A stretch of DNA of 64,000 nucleotides from Rotaria sordida (lineage: Eukaryota; Rotifera; Eurotatoria; Philodinida; Philodinidae): the NCBI GenBank assembly GCA_905250125.1, contig CAJNOL010000683.1, positions 47,644 through 111,643 on the forward strand, in the 5' to 3' direction. Every line of letters begins with the position of its first letter. Within the stretch, counting starts at the first letter, position 1. The notes below the pieces were generated by a model. The model did not search any database and had not been told where the DNA came from. It saw only the letters and a list, made by a program, of their open reading frames with translations. The position numbers were made by a program, and so were the translations under genes. Shown here in pieces: positions 24,676 through 36,659 of the stretch.

Positions 24676-27600
24676 ATGGATGAAACATTAAAAGAACTAT
24701 TTGAAGCTTGTCGGAATGGAGATTTAACTAAAGTTAAAAAATTACTTACACCAGATAATATTAATGCACAAGATATACTCGGAAGAAAATCGACACCTCT
24801 TCATTTTAGTTCTGGTAAGAATAAAAAATACATAAGATATACTATTCATGACAAATACTTGTTAAACTAGTTCGAGAAAAAAAATAAAGAAAAAGTGTTA
24901 ATATAATATTTCGAATGGTTAAATTTAAAGTCTCACCTCCTTTCTCACTCAAAAATCGATTGACAATACAATGCATGAGGTTTTTATGAAATTGCTTGAA
25001 AAAATTCGGTTAATGAAAGTACATGAATAGCTCTAAACATTAATATTAAGGAGACTTGCAGGGAACAAAGTGACGGAAGGATCCGCTGCTCGATGATTAG
25101 GATAATGTATAATAGAAATTTTTTATTTGTATTTTCTTTGCTTCTTAAATAATATGATATTGTAGGATTCGGTCGTAAGGATGTAGTCGAATATCTTTTA
25201 AATCAAAATGCTAATGTTCATATGAAAGATGATGGAGGTCTAATTCCATTACATAATGCAGCAAGTTTTGGTCATGCTGAAGTTGTTCAATTACTTCTTA
25301 ATTATCATTCGGATGTAAATGCATTAGATAATTGGAATTATAGTCCACTTGCTGAAGCAGCTAGTAAAGGAAAAGTTGATGTTTGTCTTAGTAAGTATTA
25401 TTTTTTCTTGATATATTAGTATATTAAATTGATAAATTTATAAAATATAGTTCTTTTACAACATGGTGCAGATTCAAATATAAAAAATAGTGATGGAAAA
25501 ACTGCACTTGATCTTGCTGATTCATCAACTCGACCAGTGTTAACTGGTAAAATCGTATTTTTAATTGATTTGATCATAGTAAATTATTTGTTTTAATAAT
25601 AGGTGAATATCGAAAAGATGAATTACTTGAAGCAGCTCGATCGGGTAATGAAGAAAAACTATTAAATTTATTAACATTAGCTAATGTTAATTGTCATGCA
25701 AGTGATGGAAGAAAAGTATGTTAAAATTTTTCATTTAAATATAGACTAAAAAGAAATATAAATCATTTCAATTATCTTTTCTAGTCAACTCCATTACATC
25801 TAGCTGGTATTTTAAAAAACAAAAAATTTTGATTTATCTCATTTTTTCTATTTATAGCTGGTTACAATCGATTAACAATTTGTAAAATATTACTTGAACA
25901 TGGTGCTGATGTTCTATGCAAAGATAAAGGTGGACTTGTAAGTTATCAGATATTTTTTCAAATAACATCATAATCACTCGTCACAGAGTCTAGATAGTTT
26001 TCTTGTCCGAAAGCAAAATCAATGATCAGAAGTGTATTTAAATCAATTTGTCTTATAGTCGACTTGCGAAATTTTTAAGCACATTATGTGTGGGTATAAT
26101 TACACGCTTAATGAAGTTTTTCTTATAATATCTAATATTTTGTTCCTATCAAACATGTTCTTAAAACTTTTCAGCCTTCAATTAATATTTTGAACGAAAT
26201 ATTTTTACACACAAGAAGGCTTTATTCTTTCTAACAAAAGATCTGTCAAGTCTCGATGACGAGTTGTTGTTACGTTATACTGAAAAGAAAATTAATGCAA
26301 AACTTTTGCATCATCCGTTATTTTGATAAATTTAAAATACATTTATTTAGGTTCCATTACATAATGCTGCTTCATATGGACGTAAGTGATATTCAATCTA
26401 TCTTATTTTCATTCATCATTTGCCTTGTCTAGATTACGAAGTTGCTGAGCTCTTGATTAAAGTAAGACTTTCTTATTTTTATTTGAAATTTAAACATGAT
26501 CATACATTTAATAGCATGGTGCTCAAGTAAATACTTGTGATCTATGGCAATATACACCTATTCATGAAGCTGCTTCAAAATCTCGTATTGATGTTTGTAC
26601 TCTTTTATTAAGTCATGGAGCTGATCCAACATTAACAAATTGTCATGGTAAAGCAGTATTAGATGTTGCTGCTAGTCGTGAATTACGAGATAGAATTTTA
26701 TGTATGTTCAAAATTAATAATAATATTATTATTATTATGTTTGTTTTTTTTTTGATAATAATTAATCTTTTAGCTGAATATCATGGATATTCATTTCTTG
26801 ATGCAATACATAATGGAGATACTAGTCGAGTTAAAAAATTTTTATCTAATGAAACAATTAATTTTCGACATTTTAAAACAGGAGATTCACCATTAGTAAG
26901 TTCTATGATTAATAAAAATAAGAAATAAATCTATTGATCTCTAGCATATCTCTTGTACATCATCATTGGCAAAACATCGTCGACAAATTTTTGAAATGTT
27001 AATTCGGCGTGGTGCTCTTGTTAACGTTTTAAATACAGCGTAAAAGAATTTTAGAATATAGTAGTTTCTCATTTCTCATATCTTGGCTACTATACATGCT
27101 AGAAGTCTGAAAATTTATGTGTACATACTGTACTTCGAATTCGGTACTGAAACATGAGATTGATGAAGGACACCTATCTTTGCTTCAAATCTTTATATAG
27201 ATCTCCAGCATGTATATTAGTCGAGATATGAAGAGTGAAAAACTTTTGTTCTTTACTGTAATTTTTGTTTTTATATTAGACAAATGGCTCCTATTCATAT
27301 ATGTGCTGAAGCTGATCATAGTGATCTTTTAGAAATTTTATTAAAACATAATGCTGATGTAAATATATTAATCTTCGAAGTTTATTATTGTAAATAAATC
27401 TTTGAAAATTTATAGATTAATTTACTTGATGGTCAAGGACAAACAGCATTACATCATGCAGTTAAAAATGGACATTTAAATGTTTGTCGATTTTTAATTA
27501 CACATAAAATTGATACTTCAATTGTATCATCCTATGAACAAACAGCATTAGATATAACTTCAGCATCGAATATTCAACAATTATTAATGAGTAAGTATTG

Positions 27601-30600
27601 AGAAAAAAGAAATTTTATTTTAATGATATTTTAATTCAATGATTAGCTTATGAAAATGAAAAAGTTATATTAACACCAAATATAACTGATCTTCAATTAC
27701 AATTACTTGAAGCATCAAAATCGGGTGATCTTGATGTTGTTAAGGTTTATTATTTAATTTCATATGAAATTTTTTTTCTTTATTCAAATTTTTTTGTTTT
27801 TTGTATATTAAGCGTGTACTTACTTTCAATCCATCATTAGTTAATTGTCGTGATGTTCAAGGTAGAAATAGTACTCCACTTCATTTTGCTGCCGGATATA
27901 ATCGTTTACAAGTTGTTGAATATTTATTAGCCATGGGTGCTGAGGTAACAGCAAGAGATAAAGGTAATAAAATCAAAATCATTTTTTTGTTTTTTAATAA
28001 AAATCATTTCACTTATTTTTTTTTTTCTATATTGGCAGGTGGTCTTGTTCCTTTACATAATAGGTATAATAGAAAAGTTGATTTTATTAGATTTATGTAT
28101 ATCTTTGTTTTTTTTCTTCTAGTTGTAGTTATGGTCATCTTGAAGTTACAGCACTTTTACTTAATAATGGTGCATCATCTCAAATAACTGATCTATGGAA
28201 AGTAACACCATTACATGAAAGTGCAGCTAAAGGAAAATTTGAAATATGTAAATTACTTATTAAATATGGTGCTGATTTAAATAAAAAAAATCGTGATGGT
28301 GCTATACCACTCGATTTAGTTAAAGAACGTGATAGTGATGTAGCTGATTTACTTCGTGGTGATAGTGCTATTTTAGAATTAGCTAAAAAAGGAAATTTAG
28401 AACGATTAAGAAAATTATTAACACCAGAAAATGTTAATTGTCGTGATCCATTAGGACGAAATAGTACACCATTACATTTAGCTGGTAAATAAATATAAAT
28501 CTTCTTTTGTTTTTTTTTGTTTTTTTTTTTGTTCTTTAAATTTTTTAATTCTTTTTTTCTTAGCTGGATATAATCATTATGAAATAGCACAATTTTTATT
28601 GGAAAATGGTAGTAATCCTAATGCTGTGGATAAAGGTGGATTAATAGGTAATTTAGATATTTAATTTCTAGAATTAAGTCTATCTCCTAAGAGTCGGTTG
28701 GGTTCAAAATTTTTGAGCCTGGTCAAACCGAACTTTGATATTCTCAATGAAGTTTTCTAAACGGAATCGAAGAATCGCCCCGAAGATACGAAGTAGTTGT
28801 TTCTATTTTTTTTTGTATTCGATGAGTAGCGCACGACGGATTAGGATCCAGGACCAAGTCGAGAGACTTAACTGTCCCATTCAAAAGTCGATCTTGGATC
28901 AGTTATATTCAAATCCCATGAACTATTCAACAAACAAGGCTCAAACAAGTTTAACTACAACACATTTTTCTTTTTTTTAATAATGTTAAGTAATTAGCAC
29001 AAATTCAGGTAATGGTTTTAATAGCCAATGGAGTTGTTCATATAATGTATTCGTTAACAAAATTTCATGGATGAACTATGATAGTGAGGTTTCTAAAAAG
29101 CCAAGCGCGGTAGTTTTCAAGTCTTAGAAAAAATTAGTCTTCTAAGACCTGAAAAGCACCGTGTCTGATTTCTTAGAAACCTTGCTATCATACATAGTTC
29201 ATCTAGAAAATGTTGACATAAAACGTATCAGATAAAAAAATTTCATTGACTATTAAAATCACTATCTGAATTTGAATTAGGTGCTTAGCATTATAAAAAG
29301 AAGGTTGATAAGAGGTTGTTGTTAAACTTTTTTCTGCCATAGTAATTCATTTGGCAACCTGGAGTTCTCTGTGGACATTCATTTTATATACTTAATTTAT
29401 TTTTGTTTGACAGAGCATGTCAGACTGTAGGGCATGAGAGAATCTTTTCTTTTTCTTACTTGTTATGTAGAGAAAAAGGAAAATAAGTTCAATACCTCGA
29501 AAACCTCTTAAAAGAATGGTCAACTATATATAAAAGTGTTTTTCTTTTTATCAAAGAATACAAAAATTTAATTCAAAAAATAGACACTACAGCTTCGCAT
29601 GCTCTTTTAAATAAAACAAGCAATCGGTTATAATGAAACTTCTTCGAGAATTCTAGTATGTGCGATCAGAAAAGCATAAACAGAGAAAAAATCATCCCAC
29701 TTTTTCTGGAAAATGACGAAAACTATCTAAATTGGCAAAAAATGAGGTGCCAAACCAAAAAAATCATGTCGTTTTTGAAAGATCAGACGTCAATCTCTCT
29801 TCTCATACATTTATATCAATTTTCATTTTTCTTTTTTTTAACGAAAATTGATTTCTTTGAGAGACAAGAAATCTTAATTTATTATTTTGTTTTTCTTAGC
29901 TCTTCATAATGCATCTTCATTTGGTCATGTTGATGTTGCTACTTTATTAATTAATTATCATTCCGATGTTAATGCACATGATAATTGGTCGTATACACCT
30001 TTACATGAAGCAGCATCTAAAGGTCGTACTCAATTATGTTCTTTATTACTTGCTCATGGTGCAAATCCACATCTTCGAAATCAAGATAATCAAACTCCAT
30101 TAGATTTAGCTAATGCTGATGATGTTAAATCATTACTATTAGATGCAATGTCAACTTCAATATCTCCAACATCACCAACTGGTAATCGTTATCGAACAAC
30201 ATTAACACTTGCAACTCGTGAAACAACATCAATACTTGGTGCAGAAAATAATAATAATAATTATAATAATAGTTCAAGACAACGTTCATCATCTGCATCA
30301 AGTTTACAACAATCAACTATTCAACGTCATTTACCTAGCGGTGATGGTAGTATGAGTTTAATAACAGATGATGAACGTCGAGAACAAGCACTTCATATGA
30401 CAATGGATGAATTTTTAAGTTTATGTCAATTTCAATCAAGTCAACAACAAGATTCATTAAGAGATTTATTTGAACGTGAACATATAACACTTGATATACT
30501 TGCTGAAATGACACATAATGATTTAAAAGATATTGGTATTGTTGCTTATGGTGAACGACATAAATTACTTAAAGGTATTGAACGATTATATAAACAAGCA

Positions 30601-32693
30601 AAAGATCCATGGTCAAATATACCTGATAGAGGATCAGTTTTTATTGAACTTGATTCAAATGATCAAGAATATCGACTTGTTGAAGATGAAGTAATTTTAA
30701 AAGTCTTAACATAAAAATTTAAGTTTATACATTTTTCTTTTTTCTATTGTAGTTACAAAGTACTATTCGTGAACATAAAGATAATTGTGGTGGAATATTT
30801 ACTCGTTATGTAGTATTAAAAGTAATCGGGATTTTTTATGTTTCTTATTTTGTAAAACACAATCTAAAAGGAGTATTGAAGAATAAGAGTAAAAAAATTT
30901 TAACAACAACTAATTTTTTATTATATTTTTTCTATAATTTTAAATACATAGCTTAAATCTAGATAGTGATTTTAATAGCTAATGAAGTTTTCTTTTATTA
31001 AGACTTCATAAATGAACTATAATGACAAGATCTCTAAAAAAAACTGGACATGATAGTTTTCAGATCACAGAAGACTATTTTTTTAACAATGCTATTTTAA
31101 AGAACATAACATTCTGAAGAAAATAAGAGGTTGATGCAGTTTTTACGGGCTTCCTTTAAAAAGTTAAAAGTATCACAAAACTGAAAAAAAAGACATTTTT
31201 AAGTGATTTTTTTCATAAGTTTCGACTTTTTTACGGTTTTTGTGATAACTTTTAACTTTTTAAGAGAAAGAATGGCGAGAATTTCGTCAGTATAATTTTT
31301 GCCAACAGGATATTTTTCAAGTGGCGAATGTCCATGTACTTTCGACAACGTGAGAGTAAATTAAATGTAGATGAAAAAATTCCTATCGACTATACTAGCA
31401 AGTTTAGGCTATGATCTCTATATATATTCTAACAACATTAGCTTCACTCCTCACATGTATCCTATATTAATATTGTTTCGTGACAGCTAGTGGAAGTACA
31501 AAGGACTTTCGCTGTTGGCAAATATTCTACTGACGAAAGTCTTATTGGCAAAGTTCTGGAACCCCAAGAGAAAGTTATACAGTATGTAATAATTTCGCAT
31601 TTTGTTCAGAACTTTGTGCTCTTTAAAATAGCAGTGTTAAAAAAAATAGTCTTCTGGAATCTGAAAATTTCCGTGCCTGTTTTTTAGAAACTTTGCTATT
31701 ATAGTTTATTTATGAAACCTTGGTAAAAGAAAACTCTATTGGCTATTAAAATTATTATCTGGATTTGTGCGAATTGCTTAATATTATCGAAAACAAGTCA
31801 AAAATACGTTGTTACTAAAATTTTTTTCCACTGTCTTACGATCACAGACCGTATGTCAATAACGTCTCGTTATTGATATATGAACTACTTTCTTATTGTA
31901 TTTCTGGAGGATGAAGTACATGGATGGTGAAAATATGTCTCCCAAATTAGATAGAATAAAATAATCTCTTTGTAATTAGCGACAGCAACTGCATCGTGTT
32001 TCACATTTTAATTTCGTAGAGATTATACTAACATCTTTAACATTTTATTTTAAATTAGATTGAAAAAATTCGTAATCGACGTTTATGGGATCGTTATTGT
32101 CATCGTCGAAATGAAATTCAAGATGATAATAATGGTCATGAAAATGAACGTTTACTTTTTCATGGTTCACCATTTCTTCATTCAATTATGCATAAAGGTT
32201 TTGATGAAAGACATGCATCTATAACTGGCATGTTTGGTTAGTTCAAATATTTCTATTTTATGTCTTTCAATGACAGAGATATTTGTTGTTTTATTTTATA
32301 GGTGCTGGAATTTATTTTGCAGAAAATTCTTCAAAATCAAATCAATATGTGTATGGTATTGGTGGTGGAAATGGGTGTATATTACATAAAGATAAATCAT
32401 GTTATCTATGTTCAAGGTAAAATAAACTTGAAATTTTTCATTTTAATTTTTCATTTAAATAAAAATTTTTAAGACAAATGTTATTATGCCGTGTTTGTCT
32501 TGGACGATCGTTTTTGCAATTTAGTGCATCAAAATTAGCTCATGCACCACCTGGTCATCATTCCGTTATAGGTCGACCAACACAAGGTGGCCTGGCTTAT
32601 CCCGAATATGTTATTTATCGTGGTGAACAAGCTTATCCAGAATATTGTATTACATATAATCTTTTAAATCCAGTGAACAACGACAATGAATAA
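24676..32693 (+). CDS. TNKS: Tankyrase poly(ADP-ribose) polymerase
   Basis: A multi-exon gene starting [16 protein letters not shown]; the ATG at 24676 begins directly at the first ankyrin repeat. Ankyrin repeats form five clusters (about 24676-25600, 25605-26760, 26775-27640, 27650-28350 and 28360-30160), the tankyrase pattern, with repeated STPLH and HNAASFGH strings. A Gln/Ser/Asn-rich linker follows (30160-30380), then a SAM domain (about 30390-30590, MTMDEFLSL to KGIERL). The C-terminal PARP catalytic domain (about 30620-32680) has His in LFHGSP (32161), Tyr in [10 protein letters not shown] and Glu in RGEQAYPEY (32625-32627). The tankyrase zinc site C..H....C..C ([12 protein letters not shown]) is complete. 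The enzyme modifies substrates such as axin and telomere or spindle factors in the family. Long introns (28647-29899 and 30823-32059) hold fold-back elements. The N-terminal His/Pro/Ser-rich extension of human TNKS1 is absent, as in TNKS2. Confidence 0.93.
28940..29336. mobile_element. Fold-back element in a tankyrase intron (type B, short)
   Basis: A near-continuous palindrome of about 400 bases. The left arm (CAAGTTTAACTACAAC..., TTAATAGCCAATGGAGTT..., ATGAACTATGATAG...) pairs with the right arm around a centre at about 29130. It shares strings such as TTTTAATAGC.AATG.AGTT and ATGAACTAT with the element at 30885-31833 in the next long intron, so the two appear related. No coding capacity. 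Confidence 0.75.
30885..31833. mobile_element. Fold-back element in a tankyrase intron (type B, long)
   Basis: About 950 bases. The outer arms (30885-31130 and about 31590-31833) are inverted copies that share motifs with the 28940-29336 element. Nested inner inverted repeats include AAAAAGTTAAAAGTATCACAAAAC (31158-31180) against its complement at 31240-31262, and TTTCGTCAGTATAAT (31284) against a copy ending about 31545. No transposase frame. It nearly fills the intron between the KTYVVLK-type and [10 protein letters not shown] exons of the PARP domain. Confidence 0.7.
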
Positions 32694-32739
32694 ATAATTT
32701 TTTTTTTCAATATTGTATAAAGACAAAATTTGACATATA

Positions 32740-32992
32740 CCGGGTGGCCCAAAAGTAAGGAAACAAAAAGGATATGCTATAATAATGTATAATAAATTGT
32801 TAATGATATTTTTCATACCTTATATTGATGTAGAGAGCTCAAATTTTTATCACATATATATCTAGTTAAGATCTTTTATGTCTGAAAGTTTCAGCTTTCC
32901 ACATCAATAAAAAGTGTAAAAAAGATCATTAACAATCTATTATCCATTATTATAGCATATCCTTTTTGTTTCCTAACTTTTGGGCCACCCGG
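32740..32992. mobile_element. Tc1/mariner-type MITE with TA target site
   Basis: Perfectly placed terminal inverted repeats: the left end reads CCGGGTGGCCCAAAAGT and the right end is its complement, flanked by TA on both sides (32738-32739 and 32993-32994). Total length is 253 bases and the inverted repeats extend over about 80 bases with small differences. TA duplication and this end sequence are typical of Tc1/mariner-related non-autonomous elements. It lies 46 bases after the tankyrase stop codon, between two convergent genes, and so may form part of the tankyrase 3' untranslated region. Confidence 0.9.
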
Positions 32993-33072
32993 TATATATG
33001 CATAGAAAGGAAGGGGCGATGTTTTCTTTTTCGAATAAATTTAGTTGTTTCACTTTTATGTTAAAGTGAATA

Positions 33073-33858
33073 TTAATGTTCATTTGGAATTCCAAAACTC
33101 ACCACTGTTGGTTGTTGCTCTTGATCATTACGTTGTAACGATTCGAATTCTGTTTGTTGAAGAGGTGATGCTGGTAGAGTAACAAGAGTTTGAAGAATAT
33201 TATATGGTTGCATGTCACGGGTTGGTGTTGGCGGTGTTGAACTAGTACGCCATTTTTGTAAAGTACTTTCCAGTTCCATTAATGCTATTTTAATTCCAGC
33301 TTTAAATTGACGTTTACGTAATGAATAAATAACATGCGAACAGGCAAGAATTATGAAAACAAGGATATACAATGTAAGAATAAGAAGATGAGTACGATAT
33401 GCACTAAAATTAACACAAGCTGTTATTGGTGTTGTATTATTTTTATTCTTGTATTTTTTATCATGATATGATGGTTGTCCTAATTGTTCCGAACATATTA
33501 TAGCACATACTCTATAATGTCCTTCATCTAAATGTTTTAATTCAAGTGAATTTCTCCAAAAAGTTAAATTTTGTTCTGGCATAAGATATGGATGTTCACG
33601 ATTACGACGAATTGTAAATTTATACATTTGACATGTTCGTTGATAAGTTTCTCGAGCTATTTCAAATAATACAGTAGCTGTACGAGAATCATGTATACGA
33701 GCACGAAGATAAAATGGACGTTCAACTATAATGTCTTTACTACTTCCTAATATTATTTGAGTAGAATATGTAAGTATAAAAATAATAGATAACATAACCA
33801 TTATTCGATTGTTTGTGTTTTTCTTTACGATATCGACAGATAAACAACTAAAAGACAA
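33073..33858 (-). CDS. Single-pass membrane protein with FN3-like ectodomain
   Basis: A single exon of 261 codons. A hydrophobic stretch (residues about 19-38) acts as signal peptide. The ectodomain of about 120 residues has several N-glycosylation sequons (NLT, NNT, NFS), paired cysteines and a strand pattern (RPFYLRARI, TATVLFEI, HLDEGHYRVCAIICSEQ) that resembles a fibronectin type III fold. A clear transmembrane helix follows (residues about 157-178, LLILTLYILVFIILACSHV), then a basic stop-transfer RKR and a cytoplasmic tail of about 80 residues rich in Pro, Thr and Gln. The likely topology is type I. No named family was recognised; the FN3 suggestion comes from pattern only. It is convergent with tankyrase. 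Confidence 0.7.
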   Translation of the reverse strand: MSFSCLSVDIVKKNTNNRIMVMLSIIFILTYSTQIILGSSKDIIVERPFYLRARIHDSRTATVLFEIARETYQRTCQMYKFTIRRNREHPYLMPEQNLTFWRNSLELKHLDEGHYRVCAIICSEQLGQPSYHDKKYKNKNNTTPITACVNFSAYRTHLLILTLYILVFIILACSHVIYSLRKRQFKAGIKIALMELESTLQKWRTSSTPPTPTRDMQPYNILQTLVTLPASPLQQTEFESLQRNDQEQQPTVVSFGIPNEH

Positions 33859-34702
33859 GTAACGATTCTATCTTTGCTAGGATAAACAAAGTGTACATTT
33901 CCCCAATACAAGCAAATAATTGATGATTTCTGTTTCCCCATCTTGAGTTATTTTTGTTCTATGCTATTCGCTATATTTTTATTCCTGTTAACGTATACCA
34001 TAAAGAATAATAAATAGAAAAATAAAAAAAAGATATATAGAAAATGACCCAAAATTCGCTTTACTGAAAACAAAAAAAAAATATTTCCATATTACTACTT
34101 TATTTTGACCCAAAGACTTAATTTTTTTTTTCGACCATTGATAAAGTAATATTCATAGTTCATATTCATAAGAAATAATATTTAAGTAAAAAAAAAAAGA
34201 AAATTTCTTTGAAGTAATATCCTTGACCTTGGTTGAGAACTATACTGTTAGGCTAATAATGAAAGATATTATCGCAGTTTTTCTAATAATATCTCGTTGT
34301 TTATGACTGAAACTTTCTAAGTATATAAAATAACAAGAGATATAACCTTGTGCTATCTATTTAAGATAGAATGATAAAAGTATAAGCAAATAATACTAAT
34401 AATAAATTAGATATACTATTTATTTTTTACATAAAGGAATAATTAATTTGTATAGCTTGTCGATAATCACAATTCTTTATTGAACTCAAAATTTACATTT
34501 TCAAAACAGGATTTTCTATGTTTATTATATGAATATGAACTATATATACTCGTTTATCAATGATGGAAAAAAAATAAATAAATCCATTTAATTGAATTAC
34601 AATGATGATATTTTAGGTTTTTTTTTGTTCAGTAAAGTGTCTTATGAACCATTTGATACATAATTATTAAAACAATTTGTATTTTTTTTAAAGTTTATAA
34701 TA
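33859..34702. other. Intergenic, no gene seen
   Basis: Very AT-rich spacer with poly-A and poly-T tracts. It should contain the promoter of the FN3-like gene and the 3' end of the small gene at 34703. No repeat or RNA gene was recognised. Confidence 0.45.
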
Positions 34703-34954
34703 TTATTGTTTTGATGATTGGGTTCGTTCAATTGTTTTCGTTTTATTAGCCAATTGATGCTTATCTTTTTCTTCTAATAATTTAGCTTGTTTAAAACTAT
34801 TTGTCTGATGAATTGCATCTAATTCTGATGGTGTTAATGAACCACGATGAGCCGGATCATTTGTAAAACCTGAATCAATACCAGCATTTATGCTGGAACT
34901 ACGTCCATCCATAGTAAGACTGGGATGACGATCACATGGAGCTTTGGTCGACAT
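34703..34954 (-). CDS. Small hydrophilic protein, unknown
   Basis: An 83-codon single-exon frame starting MSTKAPCDRHPSLTMDGRSS. It has no signal or membrane segment. The first half is Gly/Ser/Asp-rich. The second half (SLTPSELDAIHQTNSFKQAKLL onward in pattern) is a charged, Lys/Glu/Gln-rich probable helix. Codon use and composition look coding, and the start is preceded by an AT-rich leader. No family was recognised. It could be the single coding exon of a small intrinsically disordered protein. Confidence 0.5.
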   Translation of the reverse strand: MSTKAPCDRHPSLTMDGRSSSINAGIDSGFTNDPAHRGSLTPSELDAIHQTNSFKQAKLLEEKDKHQLANKTKTIERTQSSKQ

Positions 34955-36433
34955 AATAGTGCATAAAATTTAATAAACAAAATAATAATTGTAATAACAA
35001 ATTATGGTTTTGTATCGAAGCTTGTAATTCTAATTCTTCAAGTTTCAAGAAAAATGAAAAAATATGCGTAGAATAATGATGTAAAGAAATATTACGGCGT
35101 GATCTCGACGAATATGAAAAACGCACTCATCTTATGTACTTTATTGATGTTCTTGTCTTTCCTCTCCACAAACATTTTTTTCTCTCTATGCAGCTGACAA
35201 CGTCCACGTCCACACATTCACCGGCTGATGATGTTGACAGCAAGAAAAAAAAACCCAAGAACAATAAAATAAGAACGAGCGAGCTTTCTTTTTTTTTCAT
35301 TGGACGCACATTCGCGACGTGCAACTGATGTTTTATCGTTCTCCAGGGTTTATCATAGTATGACTGGCAACTAAAAAGAAAATGTTACAGATATATTAAA
35401 GGGTACGATGTAAAGAATGACGTATGAAGAAATATTAACGAATAATCGAGAAAAAAAACAAATTTTGTTTTGATTTTATAACATATCCTTGGTATAATAT
35501 TACAATCAAACAAAGGTTACAATTAAAAATAATACGCAGTTCAAATATATATTTTTAGCATTACAAAAAAGATACAATAACCAGTTTATTTGTATGTAAT
35601 TGAAGACTATCATATCAATATGCTTTGATTAATATTATTTTTGATTTCTGTAGAAAGAATATTTACAAGCAATTGTCCTTGTCACGTTGGATATATTTTT
35701 TTTTCGACACAAAAAGAAAGATAACAAGGACGAATTTTCTATCATGATAGAATAGGGCATTGAGGACTCGAACTTGTTGACTCCAACTTTGAGAAGCCCC
35801 GAAAATGTTTTTTTGATTCGCATACTTACTTCTTTCTTTATGGTATTCGTTAATGAGGATGTTTTGCTAATGTTTTCTTTTTTCTTGAAATTTATTTATG
35901 AATCTATAAAGTAGTGTATTTTTTTTAATATGATGAATAAATTTGTTACTCAGTAAGAGTAAAAATATTTGGCTGTTTTATATTGATGTAACTCCGACTT
36001 CAGAAAACAAATCCTTTTGATGACAGAATCGAAGTCCGATTCAGAGTTCTAATCATTATCATTTTGCTTGTGTGAACTATGAATAGAGATAAATTTGTTA
36101 AAATATCATTGTAGTTTCTTAATTTCTGAATTAATTCAAATGGCTAACGTAAAATTACTGATAAATAAATATGAAGATTTATATGCGTGTGATAATATTA
36201 TTAATGTATTCAGAAGTTATGACTAGTTATTACTAATGTTTTGTTCCATCTGTTTCGATTAATTAAAAAATATTTATCAAAAAAAAATTCTTCGTTTTTG
36301 TATTCAATAATAATACAACAGCTGATGTTTTATATATATTTATTTTTCATAGGTATTGTAATCATCTATAATCATATCTTGGTGTTTGAGAACTTTATCT
36401 ATTTGTGATAGTATCAAAAAGAAAATTTTTTAC
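34955..36433. other. Intergenic, no supported gene
   Basis: Short opposing open frames at 35127-35328 mirror each other and lack family resemblance. The upstream region of the small minus-strand gene lies here. Otherwise nothing was recognised. Confidence 0.4.
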
Positions 36434-36659
36434 TTGTATTATCTTGTCCGGAAAGTTCATGCAACTGATATACTATGAAATCTTAGGTTAACAAGTACTC
36501 CATTTATTCAAGCTAATGGCCTTCGCTAGCGATCCTACATTGTCAACGAGTTATGTGTGGCTATGAGCAAAGGTCATTGCATTGGTTAAATGCAGCACTA
36601 GTTATCCTAAGGCTTCATAGTATATGAGTTGCACGGACTTTCCGGACAAGGTAATACAA
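36434..36659. mobile_element. Short MITE-like inverted-repeat element
   Basis: The ends read TTGTATTATCTTGTCCGGAA on the left and its near-complement on the right (arms of about 50 bases, including CATATACTATGAA). Total length is about 226 bases with no open frame. The terminal CTTGTCCGG is the most conserved part. Superfamily was not determined. Confidence 0.75.

Noticed and set aside
35127-35328. Paired open frames on opposite strands near 35.2 kb
   Set aside because: Mirror frames in the same DNA, rich in Ser/Lys from low-complexity sequence; no supporting context.
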